From contig NZ_MZXW01000017.1 in assembly GCF_004123905.1 (NCBI RefSeq), forward strand, positions 62,001-126,000: a DNA stretch of 64,000 nt, given 5' to 3'. The stretch comes from Bradyrhizobium betae (GTDB taxonomy: Bacteria; Pseudomonadota; Alphaproteobacteria; Rhizobiales; Xanthobacteraceae). The notes under the pieces were generated by a model. That model was not told the DNA's origin, ran no database searches, and worked only from the letters and a program-made list of their open reading frames with translations. The position numbers and the translations under genes were made by a program. Positions 29,916 through 37,584 of this stretch are shown in pieces; within the stretch, counting starts at the first letter, position 1; every line of letters begins with the position of its first letter.

Positions 29916-30058
29916 GGAAACGTCGCGTTCTCCTCAAATGCGCGATGAATTTAGGCCGGATCGCCCGTGCGATCCGCCTTCATTTCCTGGTTCGATCAGC
30001 GGAACCGCCGGTACCGTGCGTGGCGCTGACCAAGTCTTGTTCGACGCGACTCTAGCCC

Positions 30059-30070
30059 CTGGTATGCCAG
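30059..30070. promoter_or_regulatory. imperfect dyad CTGGTATGCCAG upstream of fdsBA
   Basis: CTGG-TATG-CCAG lies about 145 bases upstream of the fdsB start in a locally A/T-rich gap that also contains TATAAT on the plus strand. The form resembles FCD/GntR-type sites, but no regulator gene is adjacent. Weak evidence. Confidence 0.3.
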
Positions 30071-30164
30071 ATGCAAGACAATTTAGAATGTCTCTATAAT
30101 GATTTAGGAGACAGGCAGCCACCCCGCCATGCCCCTTTACGCACACGCCAGGCGGAACCCGACC

Positions 30165-30446
30165 TCACGTCTTGCTCATGCACTCCTCGATGTAGAACCA
30201 GCGGTCGTCGCCGATCAGCCCCTTGGATTTCACGTCGGCGCGGCAGGCCTTGAGTTTGGGCTTGTTGGCCGACCACTTCGCCTTCATGTCCTTCAGCTTC
30301 TGCATCGTGAGCTTGATCTTGCCCGGCTTGGCCTCGGTCGTTGCAGCCGGCGTGGTGGTAGCAGGCGCCGCCGCGGTTTGCGCGGACGCGGCATGAAGGC
30401 TTGCGGCCAGCAGCATGGCGGCAAGGCAGATACGGGTGCGAAGCAT
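30165..30446 (-). CDS. PsiF-like small periplasmic protein
   Basis: This 93-residue protein starts at the ATG at 30446 (MLRTRICLAAMLLAASLHAASAQ) behind GGGGGA. The signal peptide is cleaved near ASAQ-TAA. An Ala/Thr/Pro linker leads to a C-terminal segment KLKACRADVKSKGLIGDDR ending in EECMSKT, which matches the PsiF repeat pattern (paired Cys, KGL-GD). The role is unknown. It lies between the formate dehydrogenase and the MFS gene, all read leftward. Confidence 0.75.
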   Translation of the reverse strand: MLRTRICLAAMLLAASLHAASAQTAAAPATTTPAATTEAKPGKIKLTMQKLKDMKAKWSANKPKLKACRADVKSKGLIGDDRWFYIEECMSKT

Positions 30447-30536
30447 AAGAATCCCCCTAGATCCCATTCTTGACTTGAAAGACGAGCATCGCGGAACGCC
30501 GAACCGTCGGCATCCCGCGACGATGTTGGTTTGCGA

Positions 30537-32258
30537 TCAGAGGATTCGCACCGCGCTCTCGAGCGTCTTGTACACGCCCCAGGCCAGCGGGATTGCCACA
30601 AACGCCCAGAACAGCGCGGCCTTGCCGTCGAGGCCGCCCGTGCCGATCCCGAACGAGCCGCTCTTCCCGGCTGCTGCGCCGGCGGTCGAGGCCTGGGCCT
30701 TCGCCAGCTCGGCTTCGCTCATGTACCACTTCGGATCGACCGGCTTGATCAAATAGTTGCAGATCAGGCCCGCGATCAGCATCGAGCAGAGAATGTACAT
30801 GGTGGTGTTGTAGAGCTGATCGCGCGGCACGCCCGCGGCAAGCTGGAATTCGCGAATGTAGTTGACCACGACGGGGCCGACGATGCCCGCCGTCGACCAC
30901 GCCGTCAGCAGCCTTCCATGGATGGCGCCGACGAACTGGGTCCCGAACATGTCGGCGAGATAGGCCGGCACGGTCGCAAAGCCGCCGCCATACATCGACA
31001 GGATGATGCCAAAGCCGAGCACGAAGAGCAGCTTCGAGCCCATCGCCGCAAAGGTCGGCGCCAATGCGTAGAGCACGATGCCGAGGATGAAGAACGTATA
31101 GTAGGTGTTCTTGCGGCCGATATAGTCCGACAGCGACGCCCAGACGAAACGGCCGCCGATGTTGAACAGCGACAGCAGACCGGCAAAGCCCGCCGCGATG
31201 CCCGCGATCTGCGCCTTTTGCGCGACGCTCAGCGCATTGAAGCCGACTTCCGGCAGGCCGATCAGCTTGCCCGCGAAGACTTCCTGAAGGATCGGCGAGG
31301 CCATGCCGAGGACGCCGATGCCGGCCGACACGTTGAGGCACAGCACACCCCAGATCAGCCAGAACTGGGGCGTCTTGTGCGCGTTGTTCAGGTGAACGTG
31401 GTGCTCGGAGATCATCGTCTTCTTTTCGCTCGGCGGCGTCCAGCCCTCGGGCTTCCAGCCGGTCGGCGGCAGGCGATAACGGAACGCGCCAATCATCATG
31501 AAGATGAGATAGCCCGCGCCCATGAGCAGGAAGGTCTGCCATGCCCCGACATCCGTCGCACTCTTCAACCCGGCGAAGGTGAAGTCGCGCACGTAATCGA
31601 TGCCGATATAGGTGAGGTTGATCTTCAGGAAGCTGCCGCCGTCCATCAGAAGGGTGGCCAGCGGCGATCCGATCATGGCGCCGCCACCAAAACCCATGAT
31701 GGCCATGCCGGTCGCCATGCCGCGCCGGTCCGGGAACCATTTCACCAGCGTCGACACCGGCGAGATGTAGCCGAGGCCGAGACCGATGCCGCCGATCACG
31801 CCGGAACCGAGCCACATGATCCAGAGCTGGTGGAGGTAGATGCCGATGGCGCCGAGCACGAGGCCACCGCACCAGCAGCAGGCCGCCACGAAACCGGCCT
31901 TGCGCGGCCCGACGCGCTCGAGCCAGCCGCCCCACAGCGCGGCGGAGAGGCCGAGCACGACGAAGAACAGCGTGTACATCCACCCCATGCTCGCGACTTT
32001 CCAGTCGCACGAGGTGGTGAAGAGCTCCTGCCACAGCGAGATGTCCGGACAAGCCTTCGGCGCGGTCAATCCGATCGCGCGCGACAGCGGCAGCCAAAAC
32101 ACCGAGAAGCCATAGGCCATGCCGATGCAGAGATGGATGCACAGCGCCGCCGGCGGCACCAGCCAGCGATTGAAGCCGGCGGTCGCGATGGTCCGCTCGC
32201 GATCGAGCAACCCTGCGCCGGCGCCCGAAATCCTCCCAGCGCTTTCAATTGTCGTCAT
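30537..32258 (-). CDS. MFS transporter, oxalate/formate antiporter (OFA) family
   Basis: This 573-residue protein has about 12 membrane helices. OFA marks are the N-terminal CIHLCIGMAYGFSVFWLPLS, GGIGLGLGYISPVSTLVKWF followed by PDRRGMATGMAIMGFGGGA, and DYIGRKNTYYTFFILG in the second half. A long cytoplasmic loop separates the halves, and a Gly/Ala-rich tail precedes a last helix. OxlT exchanges oxalate for formate. Placement next to formate dehydrogenase fits formate or oxalate import. Another frame over the same DNA (30457-32142) is a shadow. Confidence 0.88.
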   Translation of the reverse strand: MTTIESAGRISGAGAGLLDRERTIATAGFNRWLVPPAALCIHLCIGMAYGFSVFWLPLSRAIGLTAPKACPDISLWQELFTTSCDWKVASMGWMYTLFFVVLGLSAALWGGWLERVGPRKAGFVAACCWCGGLVLGAIGIYLHQLWIMWLGSGVIGGIGLGLGYISPVSTLVKWFPDRRGMATGMAIMGFGGGAMIGSPLATLLMDGGSFLKINLTYIGIDYVRDFTFAGLKSATDVGAWQTFLLMGAGYLIFMMIGAFRYRLPPTGWKPEGWTPPSEKKTMISEHHVHLNNAHKTPQFWLIWGVLCLNVSAGIGVLGMASPILQEVFAGKLIGLPEVGFNALSVAQKAQIAGIAAGFAGLLSLFNIGGRFVWASLSDYIGRKNTYYTFFILGIVLYALAPTFAAMGSKLLFVLGFGIILSMYGGGFATVPAYLADMFGTQFVGAIHGRLLTAWSTAGIVGPVVVNYIREFQLAAGVPRDQLYNTTMYILCSMLIAGLICNYLIKPVDPKWYMSEAELAKAQASTAGAAAGKSGSFGIGTGGLDGKAALFWAFVAIPLAWGVYKTLESAVRIL

Positions 32259-32572
32259 GCATTCCTCCCCTAAGCCGCCCTTCTGAGCAGCCTGCCACTA
32301 AGATCCCGATCCTCAGCCCATTACGGTGCAGTTGTTGTCCCTGCTGCTCCGCAATCATCCGACGCGCGCGAGGATCGTCACGCGCCTCCAAAAAATTGAC
32401 CCCGAGAGCGGGGTCGTATGCCCGATACGACGTGCAGGCTTCGTGGGTGGCCCGTTGATCCGCGCATCGCAGACAAGACTCAACCTCCGCGCCTGCACGG
32501 AGAAAGTCAATTTGGGCAGAAGCCTTGATCGATGTCGATAGACAAAAGGTCGGGATCAGCGCGGTAACGTCC
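32259..32572. other. gap between OFA transporter and TusA-like gene
   Basis: This 314-base stretch carries the leftward terminator at 32390-32415 and the promoter region of the transporter. No gene is seen. Confidence 0.5.
32390..32415 (-). terminator. intrinsic terminator of the mobB-moeA-tusA-like operon
   Basis: On the minus strand the stem GACCCCG/CGGGGTC with loop CTCT is followed by AATTTTTT. It is 158 bases past the TusA-like stop and upstream of the transporter start, separating the two transcription units. Confidence 0.8.
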
Positions 32573-32836
32573 TCAAGAACGCAACGCAGCATTCGCCTTT
32601 TCTATCGAGCCATTTGTCTTTTCTATCAAGAACACGATGCGCGCCTCGTTGCGCGCGGTGATCTCCACGGTGTCGCCGGTCTCCCGGATCAGGTTTGGAA
32701 TGTCAATCACCGACAAGGGATCGGTACAGTGCACTTCGAGCTGATCGCCCGGCTGCAACGGTTTCAGCGCCTTGCGCGTCTTGAGGGCGGGCAGCGGGCA
32801 TTTCAACCCGGTGAGATCGAGCGTGGTTCTGGTCAT
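32573..32836 (-). CDS. TusA/SirA-family sulfur carrier
   Basis: This 87-residue protein starts at the ATG at 32836 (MTRTTLDLTGLKCPLPALKT). The CPLP motif holds the persulfide Cys13, and the rest is the two-layer TusA fold (HCTDPLSVIDIPNLIRETGD). TusA-family proteins move sulfur to targets. In a formate dehydrogenase maturation block, one can supply sulfur for the FdhD-dependent sulfido ligand, which is the likely role here. It is the last gene of the leftward operon after moeA (44-base gap). The start lacks a clear ribosome site. Confidence 0.9.
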   Translation of the reverse strand: MTRTTLDLTGLKCPLPALKTRKALKPLQPGDQLEVHCTDPLSVIDIPNLIRETGDTVEITARNEARIVFLIEKTNGSIEKANAALRS

Positions 32837-32880
32837 AGGCGCAACATGGCGGGGTGAGGCGATGGCGTCAACGCAACCGG

Positions 32881-34137
32881 TCAGAGCAGATCGATATAGG
32901 ACAAAAAACCTACGCTCTGTCCCGGCTCGACACCAATGATGTCCTCGCCCAGTTCGATGAGCCCATCCGTCTCGACCAGTGAGGATAACAGTCCGGCGCC
33001 TTCGCGCGGGAACTTGACGGCTTCCAGCGCGCCGTCCTCTCCGCGCCGCAACGAGGCGCGAACATATTCGCGGCGGCCGACCTTCTTCTTGTACGCGAAC
33101 GCCGCGCGCACCGGGATCGGCAACAGCGGCTCCGGCAGACCACCGGCCAGCGCCAGCACCGTCGGCCGCACCACATGGACGAAGGTGACAAAGCTCGCAA
33201 CGGGATTGCCGGGCAGACCGATCAGCGGCGTACCGTCGATGATGCCCATCGCCACCGGACGCCCCGGCTTGATCGCCATCCGCCACAAGACGAGCGAGCC
33301 GATACTCTCAACCGCCGCCTTGACGTGATCCTCCTCGCCGGTCGAGACGCCGCCAGTGGTGAGGATCAAATCATGGCCCCCCGCAACCTGCTTCAAGCCG
33401 TTCGCGAGCGAAGTCCGCTCGTCGCGCAAGATGCCGAGATCAGAGACCTCGCAGCCGAGCCGGCGCAGCATCGCCATCAGCATGAAGCGGTTGGAATCGA
33501 ACAGTTGCGAGGCCGCGCGCGGCTCGCCGGGCGACGCCAGCTCGTCGCCGGTCGAGAACACCGCGACGCGGATGCGCCTGACGACGTCGAGCCTGACAAG
33601 GCCGAACGCCGCGGCGAGCGCGACATGCTGCGGCCGCATGCGCTGGCCGGCACGTAGCGCGACGTGCCCTTCGGGAATGTCCTCGCCTGCGGGGCGGACA
33701 TTGGCGCCCGGCTTCAGCCCCGGCGGCAGCACGATCTGGCCTGATACGTCGATGCGGACATCTTCTTGCATGAAGACGGTTTCAGCATCCGGCGGCATCG
33801 GCGCGCCCGTAAAGATGCGCGCAGTGTGGCCAGGCTTGATCGGCGCTTGTGCAAGGCCGCCGGCCTGGATGCGGCCGTCGAGCGGGAACGCCCGCTCCGC
33901 GCTTGCCGGAAGGTCGGCGTTGCGCACGGCGTAGCCATCGACGGCCGAGTTGGTGAACGGCGGCAGCGGCAGCGGCGCTGCGATATCGCGCGCCAGCACG
34001 CGGCCGTCAGCATCGACCAGCGCAACCGTCTCAAGATCGGCGATCGCGTTGACGCGCGTCGTGATCAGACCAACGGCCTCGTCGACCGACATCATCGGTC
34101 CACCGAAGGCAAAACAATCGTCCGACAGTTGCGCCAT
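32881..34137 (-). CDS. moeA: molybdopterin molybdotransferase MoeA
   Basis: This 418-residue protein carries the full MoeA motif set: SAVDGYAVR (catalytic Asp), GANVRPAGEDIPEG, VFSTGDELASPGE, LTTGGVSTGEEDHVK and LIGLPGNPVASFVTF. It inserts molybdate into adenylated molybdopterin. It lies between mobB (9-base gap) and the TusA-like gene. It is the only one of three MoeA-like proteins in the window that is standard in both length and motifs. Confidence 0.95.
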   Translation of the reverse strand: MAQLSDDCFAFGGPMMSVDEAVGLITTRVNAIADLETVALVDADGRVLARDIAAPLPLPPFTNSAVDGYAVRNADLPASAERAFPLDGRIQAGGLAQAPIKPGHTARIFTGAPMPPDAETVFMQEDVRIDVSGQIVLPPGLKPGANVRPAGEDIPEGHVALRAGQRMRPQHVALAAAFGLVRLDVVRRIRVAVFSTGDELASPGEPRAASQLFDSNRFMLMAMLRRLGCEVSDLGILRDERTSLANGLKQVAGGHDLILTTGGVSTGEEDHVKAAVESIGSLVLWRMAIKPGRPVAMGIIDGTPLIGLPGNPVASFVTFVHVVRPTVLALAGGLPEPLLPIPVRAAFAYKKKVGRREYVRASLRRGEDGALEAVKFPREGAGLLSSLVETDGLIELGEDIIGVEPGQSVGFLSYIDLL

Positions 34138-34146
34138 AGTGCCTCG

Positions 34147-34674
34147 TCAGCGCATCGCAGCGCTTTTCGCGACCGCTTCCTCGACCGGCATGGCCGCGCG
34201 CAGCAGCAGCGCCGCCGCAGCCTCGATGTCATCGAGATGGACGGTCGGCAGCCGGGTTTCAACCGCTATGTCCGTCGCGATCCCGACAATTCCGGGATCG
34301 TCGGGAAACAGCAGCGGCTTGCCGTTGGCGGCGCGATGCACCTCAATCTTGCGATGCGGCTCGCGCTTGAATCCTTCGACCACGACCAGATCGACGGCGG
34401 CGAGTTTGCTCAATAGTTCCGGCAGCCGCGGCTCTGCCGCGCCGCGCAGCTCGTGCATCAAGGCCCAGCGATTTGACGAAGCCACCAGCACCTCGGCCGC
34501 GCCCGCCTCGCGATGGCGCCAGGAATCCTTGCCGGGCACGTCGACGTCGAACTGGTGATGCGCATGCTTGATCACGGAGACGCGCAGGCCTTGCGCGTTG
34601 AAATGCGGGATCAGCCGCGTCAACAGCATGGTCTTGCCCGCACCGCTCCAGCCTGCAAGGCCGATGACTTTCAT
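34147..34674 (-). CDS. mobB: molybdopterin-guanine dinucleotide synthesis protein MobB
   Basis: This 175-residue GTP-binding protein has P-loop GWSGAGKTMLLTRLI at residues 8-22, HAHHQFDVDVPGKDSWRHRE (typical of MobB) and VVVEGFKREPHRKIEVHR. It assists MobA in making the bis-MGD cofactor that FdsA needs. It is the first gene of the leftward mobB-moeA-tusA-like operon and is divergent from fdhD. Confidence 0.94.
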   Translation of the reverse strand: MKVIGLAGWSGAGKTMLLTRLIPHFNAQGLRVSVIKHAHHQFDVDVPGKDSWRHREAGAAEVLVASSNRWALMHELRGAAEPRLPELLSKLAAVDLVVVEGFKREPHRKIEVHRAANGKPLLFPDDPGIVGIATDIAVETRLPTVHLDDIEAAAALLLRAAMPVEEAVAKSAAMR

Positions 34675-34729
34675 TCCAGCTCCGTCTCCGCGCGAGACCT
34701 AATACCTGATGGAACCACCGTCCCCTCCC

Positions 34730-34809
34730 CGTCATTGCGAGCGCAGCGAAGCAATCCAGAATCTTTCCGCGGCGGCAGTCTGGATTGCTTCGCTGCGCTC
34801 GCAATGACG
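34730..34809. repeat. perfect 31-base inverted repeat with 18-base loop
   Basis: The arms 34730-34760 and 34779-34809 are exactly complementary (outer ends CGTCATTGCGAG and CTCGCAATGACG). It sits in the divergent mobB/fdhD gap. A shortened arm of the same family is at 25240-25260. It is a dispersed palindrome rather than a terminator, since no T-run follows. Confidence 0.85.
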
Positions 34810-34882
34810 AACGGAGGCATTTCATCCATTCCCCGCCATGCTTATATCGGCTTGACCCGAATGTCATGCTAACGTCGCGGCC

Positions 34883-35773
34883 ATGATGAAGATCGACAAA
34901 GCCCCGGTGCCCCTGATCGTCCCCAACCCGGACGACCCGCGCCTGACCCGGAGCGTGACCGGCACCGACCAGGCCGGCGCCAGGGTCGAGATCAAGGTGC
35001 CGATGGAGCGGCCGCTGACGCTCTACCTGAATGCGCAGGAGATCGTCACCATGATGACGATCGGCGACTATCCGGAATATCTGGCGCTGGGTTATCTGCT
35101 CAACCAGAACATGCTGAAATATAATGACGCGGTCACCGAGGTCGAATACGACGACGACCTCCAGGTCGTGGTGGTGCGCACCGAGCACCACACCAATTTC
35201 GAAGCCAAGCTGAAGAAGCGCACGCAGACCTCGGGCTGCGCGCAAGGCACCGCCTTCGGCGATCTGCTGGAAGCGGTCGAGAGCGTCGCGCTGCCGAAGG
35301 CGGAGCTGCGCACCTCCTGGCTCTACCAGATGACGCAGACCATCAACACCATGCCCTCGCTGTATCTCGAGGCCGGCGCGATCCATGGCTGCGTGCTGTG
35401 CAAGGAGGGCGAGCCGCTCTGCTACACCGAGGACGTCGGCCGCCACAACGCCGTCGACAAGATCGCAGGATGGATGTACCGCCACGGCGTCGATCCCTCC
35501 GACAAGATCCTCTACACCACGGGACGCCTGACGTCGGAGATGGTGATCAAGACGGTGCGGATGGGCATTCCGATCCTGGTGTCGCGCTCCGGCTTCACCG
35601 CGTGGGGCGTCGATCTCGCCCGACAGGTCGGCCTGACGCTGGTCGGCCGCACCCGCGGAAAACGCTTCATCGTGCTCGCAGGCGAGGAGCGCATCGTCTA
35701 CGACCAGAACCTCGCTTACGTCGAGGAGGAATCGGCGAAGCACAAGCGCAAGGGTGAAGGTGGTGACGACTGA
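34883..35773 (+). CDS. fdhD: formate dehydrogenase sulfurtransferase FdhD
   Basis: This 296-residue protein shows the FdhD pattern. The mobile-loop Cys pair is in [16 protein letters not shown] (CxxC), and [30 protein letters not shown] and [16 protein letters not shown] are conserved cofactor-binding segments. It transfers sulfur to the Mo/W-bisMGD of formate dehydrogenase. It is longer at the N terminus than the E. coli protein by about 20 residues. Its last 20 bases overlap mobA. Confidence 0.95.
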   Translation: MMKIDKAPVPLIVPNPDDPRLTRSVTGTDQAGARVEIKVPMERPLTLYLNAQEIVTMMTIGDYPEYLALGYLLNQNMLKYNDAVTEVEYDDDLQVVVVRTEHHTNFEAKLKKRTQTSGCAQGTAFGDLLEAVESVALPKAELRTSWLYQMTQTINTMPSLYLEAGAIHGCVLCKEGEPLCYTEDVGRHNAVDKIAGWMYRHGVDPSDKILYTTGRLTSEMVIKTVRMGIPILVSRSGFTAWGVDLARQVGLTLVGRTRGKRFIVLAGEERIVYDQNLAYVEEESAKHKRKGEGGDD

Positions 35774-36395
35774 CATTCCGCTGACGCAAGGCGTACTGCT
35801 CGCCGGCGGTCTCGCACGCCGCATGGGCGGTGGCGACAAGCCGATGCGCACGATCGGTGGACGCACGATTCTGGAGCGCGTCATCGCGCGTCTGAAACCG
35901 CAATGCAGCGGGCTGATCCTCAATGCGAACGGCGATCCCGCACGTTTCGCCGCGTTTGGCTTGCAGGTCATCGCCGACGATGTGCCCGGCTTCCCCGGCC
36001 CGCTCGCCGGTGTTTTGGCCGCGCTCGACTGGACCGCAGCGAACCGTCCGGAAGTGGAGTGGGTGCTCAGCGCCGCCGGCGACTGCCCGTTCCTACCGCG
36101 CGATCTCGTCGCGCGCCTGCATGAGGCACAAGCGCGAGAGAACGCGCAGCTCGCGGTCGCCGCATCAGGCGACCAGACGCACCCGGTGATCGGGCTGTGG
36201 CGGGTGGATTTGCGTGAGCAGCTCCGTCACGCGCTGGTGGTCGAAGACCTCCGCAAGATCGACCGCTGGACCGCGCGCTACCCGCTCGCGACGGTGACGT
36301 GGCCGGCCGAGCCGCTCGATCCGTTCTTCAATGCCAACACGGTCGAGGACATCGCCGAGGCCGAGCGGCTGGCGGCGCTGGACGATGCGGCTTAG
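35754..36395 (+). CDS. mobA: molybdenum cofactor guanylyltransferase MobA
   Basis: This 213-residue protein starts at a GTG at 35754 inside the fdhD end. The nucleotide-binding motif [17 protein letters not shown] is at residues 16-32, [14 protein letters not shown] follows, and the metal Asp lies in [13 protein letters not shown]. It adds GMP to molybdopterin. It forms a two-gene operon with fdhD, divergent from mobB-moeA, so most of the cofactor-finishing steps are encoded here. Confidence 0.95.
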   Translation: MKVVTTDIPLTQGVLLAGGLARRMGGGDKPMRTIGGRTILERVIARLKPQCSGLILNANGDPARFAAFGLQVIADDVPGFPGPLAGVLAALDWTAANRPEVEWVLSAAGDCPFLPRDLVARLHEAQARENAQLAVAASGDQTHPVIGLWRVDLREQLRHALVVEDLRKIDRWTARYPLATVTWPAEPLDPFFNANTVEDIAEAERLAALDDAA

Positions 36396-36401
36396 TCAAG
36401 C

Positions 36402-37532
36402 TCAAGCCGCCAGCGGCACCGACCAGGCGTCATAGCCGTAGACCCAGCTCGTATCTGTCCGCTCCCTCAGCCAGATATTCGCACGCGAAGTCTCCTGCAC
36501 CCTTGTCGTTCGCACCTTGCGCGTCGCCTCGAAACGGCGGAATGCGTCCATGACGCCGTCGCGGTCAACACCATCAAGGCAGCGCGACAGCACGGCGGCG
36601 TCCTCGATCGCCATCGCCGCGCCCTGTGCCATATACGGCGTCATCGGATGGCAGGCATCGCCGAGCAGCGTCACCTTGCCGTCCGCCCAGCGATCGAGCG
36701 CCTCGCGATCCATGATGGCCCATTTGTGCACGTCGGGGCATGCCGCGAGCACTTTTCCGACCTGCGGATGAAAGCCTGCGAACGAGGCGCGCAGATCGCG
36801 CACGTCGCCCTTCGCCGACCAGGACTCGATGCGAAAATCCGGCTCAGGCTGGCTGGTGACGAGATAGACCTCGCTACGGTCAGGCTTGACGTAATAGATC
36901 ACGATGTGGCGGTCCTCGCCCCACCATTTGGTGCAATCGTCGATCTTCTCGCCACCGAGCAGCGTGGCGGGATAGGTGGTGCGGTAGGCGATGCGGCCGG
37001 CGAATTTGACCGGCGCGGTGTCGAACAGGATGTCGCGCACGGCCGAATGCACGCCGTCAGCACCGACCACCGCATCGGCGACGGCACGCGTGCCATCGGC
37101 AAAGCCCAGCCGGACACCCTCGTTGGTCTGGTCGAGGCCGACCAGCTTGTGATTGAGCCTCACGACCTCGTCCGGCACCGCGCTCGCCAGCGCCGCATGG
37201 AGATCGCCGCGATGGGCGAGCAGATAGGGCGCGCCGAATTTTTCTTCCGCGCTTTCCCCAAAGATCATGTCGAACTTGATGTCGCCGCTCTTCCAGTCGC
37301 GGTTGTTCCAGGAGCGCGGATAAAACGACTGGCCGCGCATCCGCGCCTCCAGCCCGAGTGCGCGCAGCACCTTCATTGCGTTACAGCCGATCTGGATGCC
37401 GGCGCCGATGCGGGCGAATTGGGAGGCCTGCTCGTAGACCGTCACATCGATGCCAACGCGCCTGAGCGCCGCGGCCGTCGCGAGCCCACCCATGCCGGCA
37501 CCGACGATCGCAACCGAAAGCGGCCTTGCCAT
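36402..37532 (-). CDS. FAD monooxygenase, 6-hydroxynicotinate 3-monooxygenase (NicC)-like
   Basis: This 376-residue protein starts at the ATG at 37532 with GGGGGAC upstream; a GTG four codons earlier also exists. It has group A flavin hydroxylase motifs: VAIVGAGMGGLATAAALRRV, AVVGADGVHSAVRD and LLGDACHPMTPYMAQGAAMA. The C-terminal stretch TSWVYGYDAWSVPLA is what I associate with NicC-type enzymes. NicC converts 6-hydroxynicotinate to 2,5-dihydroxypyridine. The preceding pathway step is a Mo enzyme, which may explain the location among cofactor genes, but no nicotinate hydroxylase is in the window. Other salicylate-hydroxylase-like activity is possible. Confidence 0.8.
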   Translation of the reverse strand: MARPLSVAIVGAGMGGLATAAALRRVGIDVTVYEQASQFARIGAGIQIGCNAMKVLRALGLEARMRGQSFYPRSWNNRDWKSGDIKFDMIFGESAEEKFGAPYLLAHRGDLHAALASAVPDEVVRLNHKLVGLDQTNEGVRLGFADGTRAVADAVVGADGVHSAVRDILFDTAPVKFAGRIAYRTTYPATLLGGEKIDDCTKWWGEDRHIVIYYVKPDRSEVYLVTSQPEPDFRIESWSAKGDVRDLRASFAGFHPQVGKVLAACPDVHKWAIMDREALDRWADGKVTLLGDACHPMTPYMAQGAAMAIEDAAVLSRCLDGVDRDGVMDAFRRFEATRKVRTTRVQETSRANIWLRERTDTSWVYGYDAWSVPLAA

Positions 37533-37584
37533 CGCGTCCCCCACCCTGTTTTCCGCGCGGCTTGAATGCCGCGTCGTCGTCTAC

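Noticed and set aside
30059..30110. A sigma-54 promoter for the formate dehydrogenase operon
   Set aside because: TGGCATACCAGG resembles a -24 box but the -12 GC element is missing at the right spacing.
30129..30473. A 114-codon plus-strand frame with AGGAGA about 18 bases upstream
   Set aside because: The site is too far from the ATG and the frame is antisense to the PsiF-like gene with a real signal peptide.
30457..32142. A second minus-strand frame over the OFA transporter
   Set aside because: It is a frame shadow with no membrane helices or family motifs.
30531..32273. A 580-codon plus-strand frame over the OFA transporter
   Set aside because: Same antisense artefact; the minus strand gives a clear 12-helix transporter.
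34730..34809. The perfect inverted repeat as an insertion-sequence end or terminator
   Set aside because: No transposase, no target duplication and no T-run; a similar arm elsewhere in the window fits a dispersed palindromic repeat.
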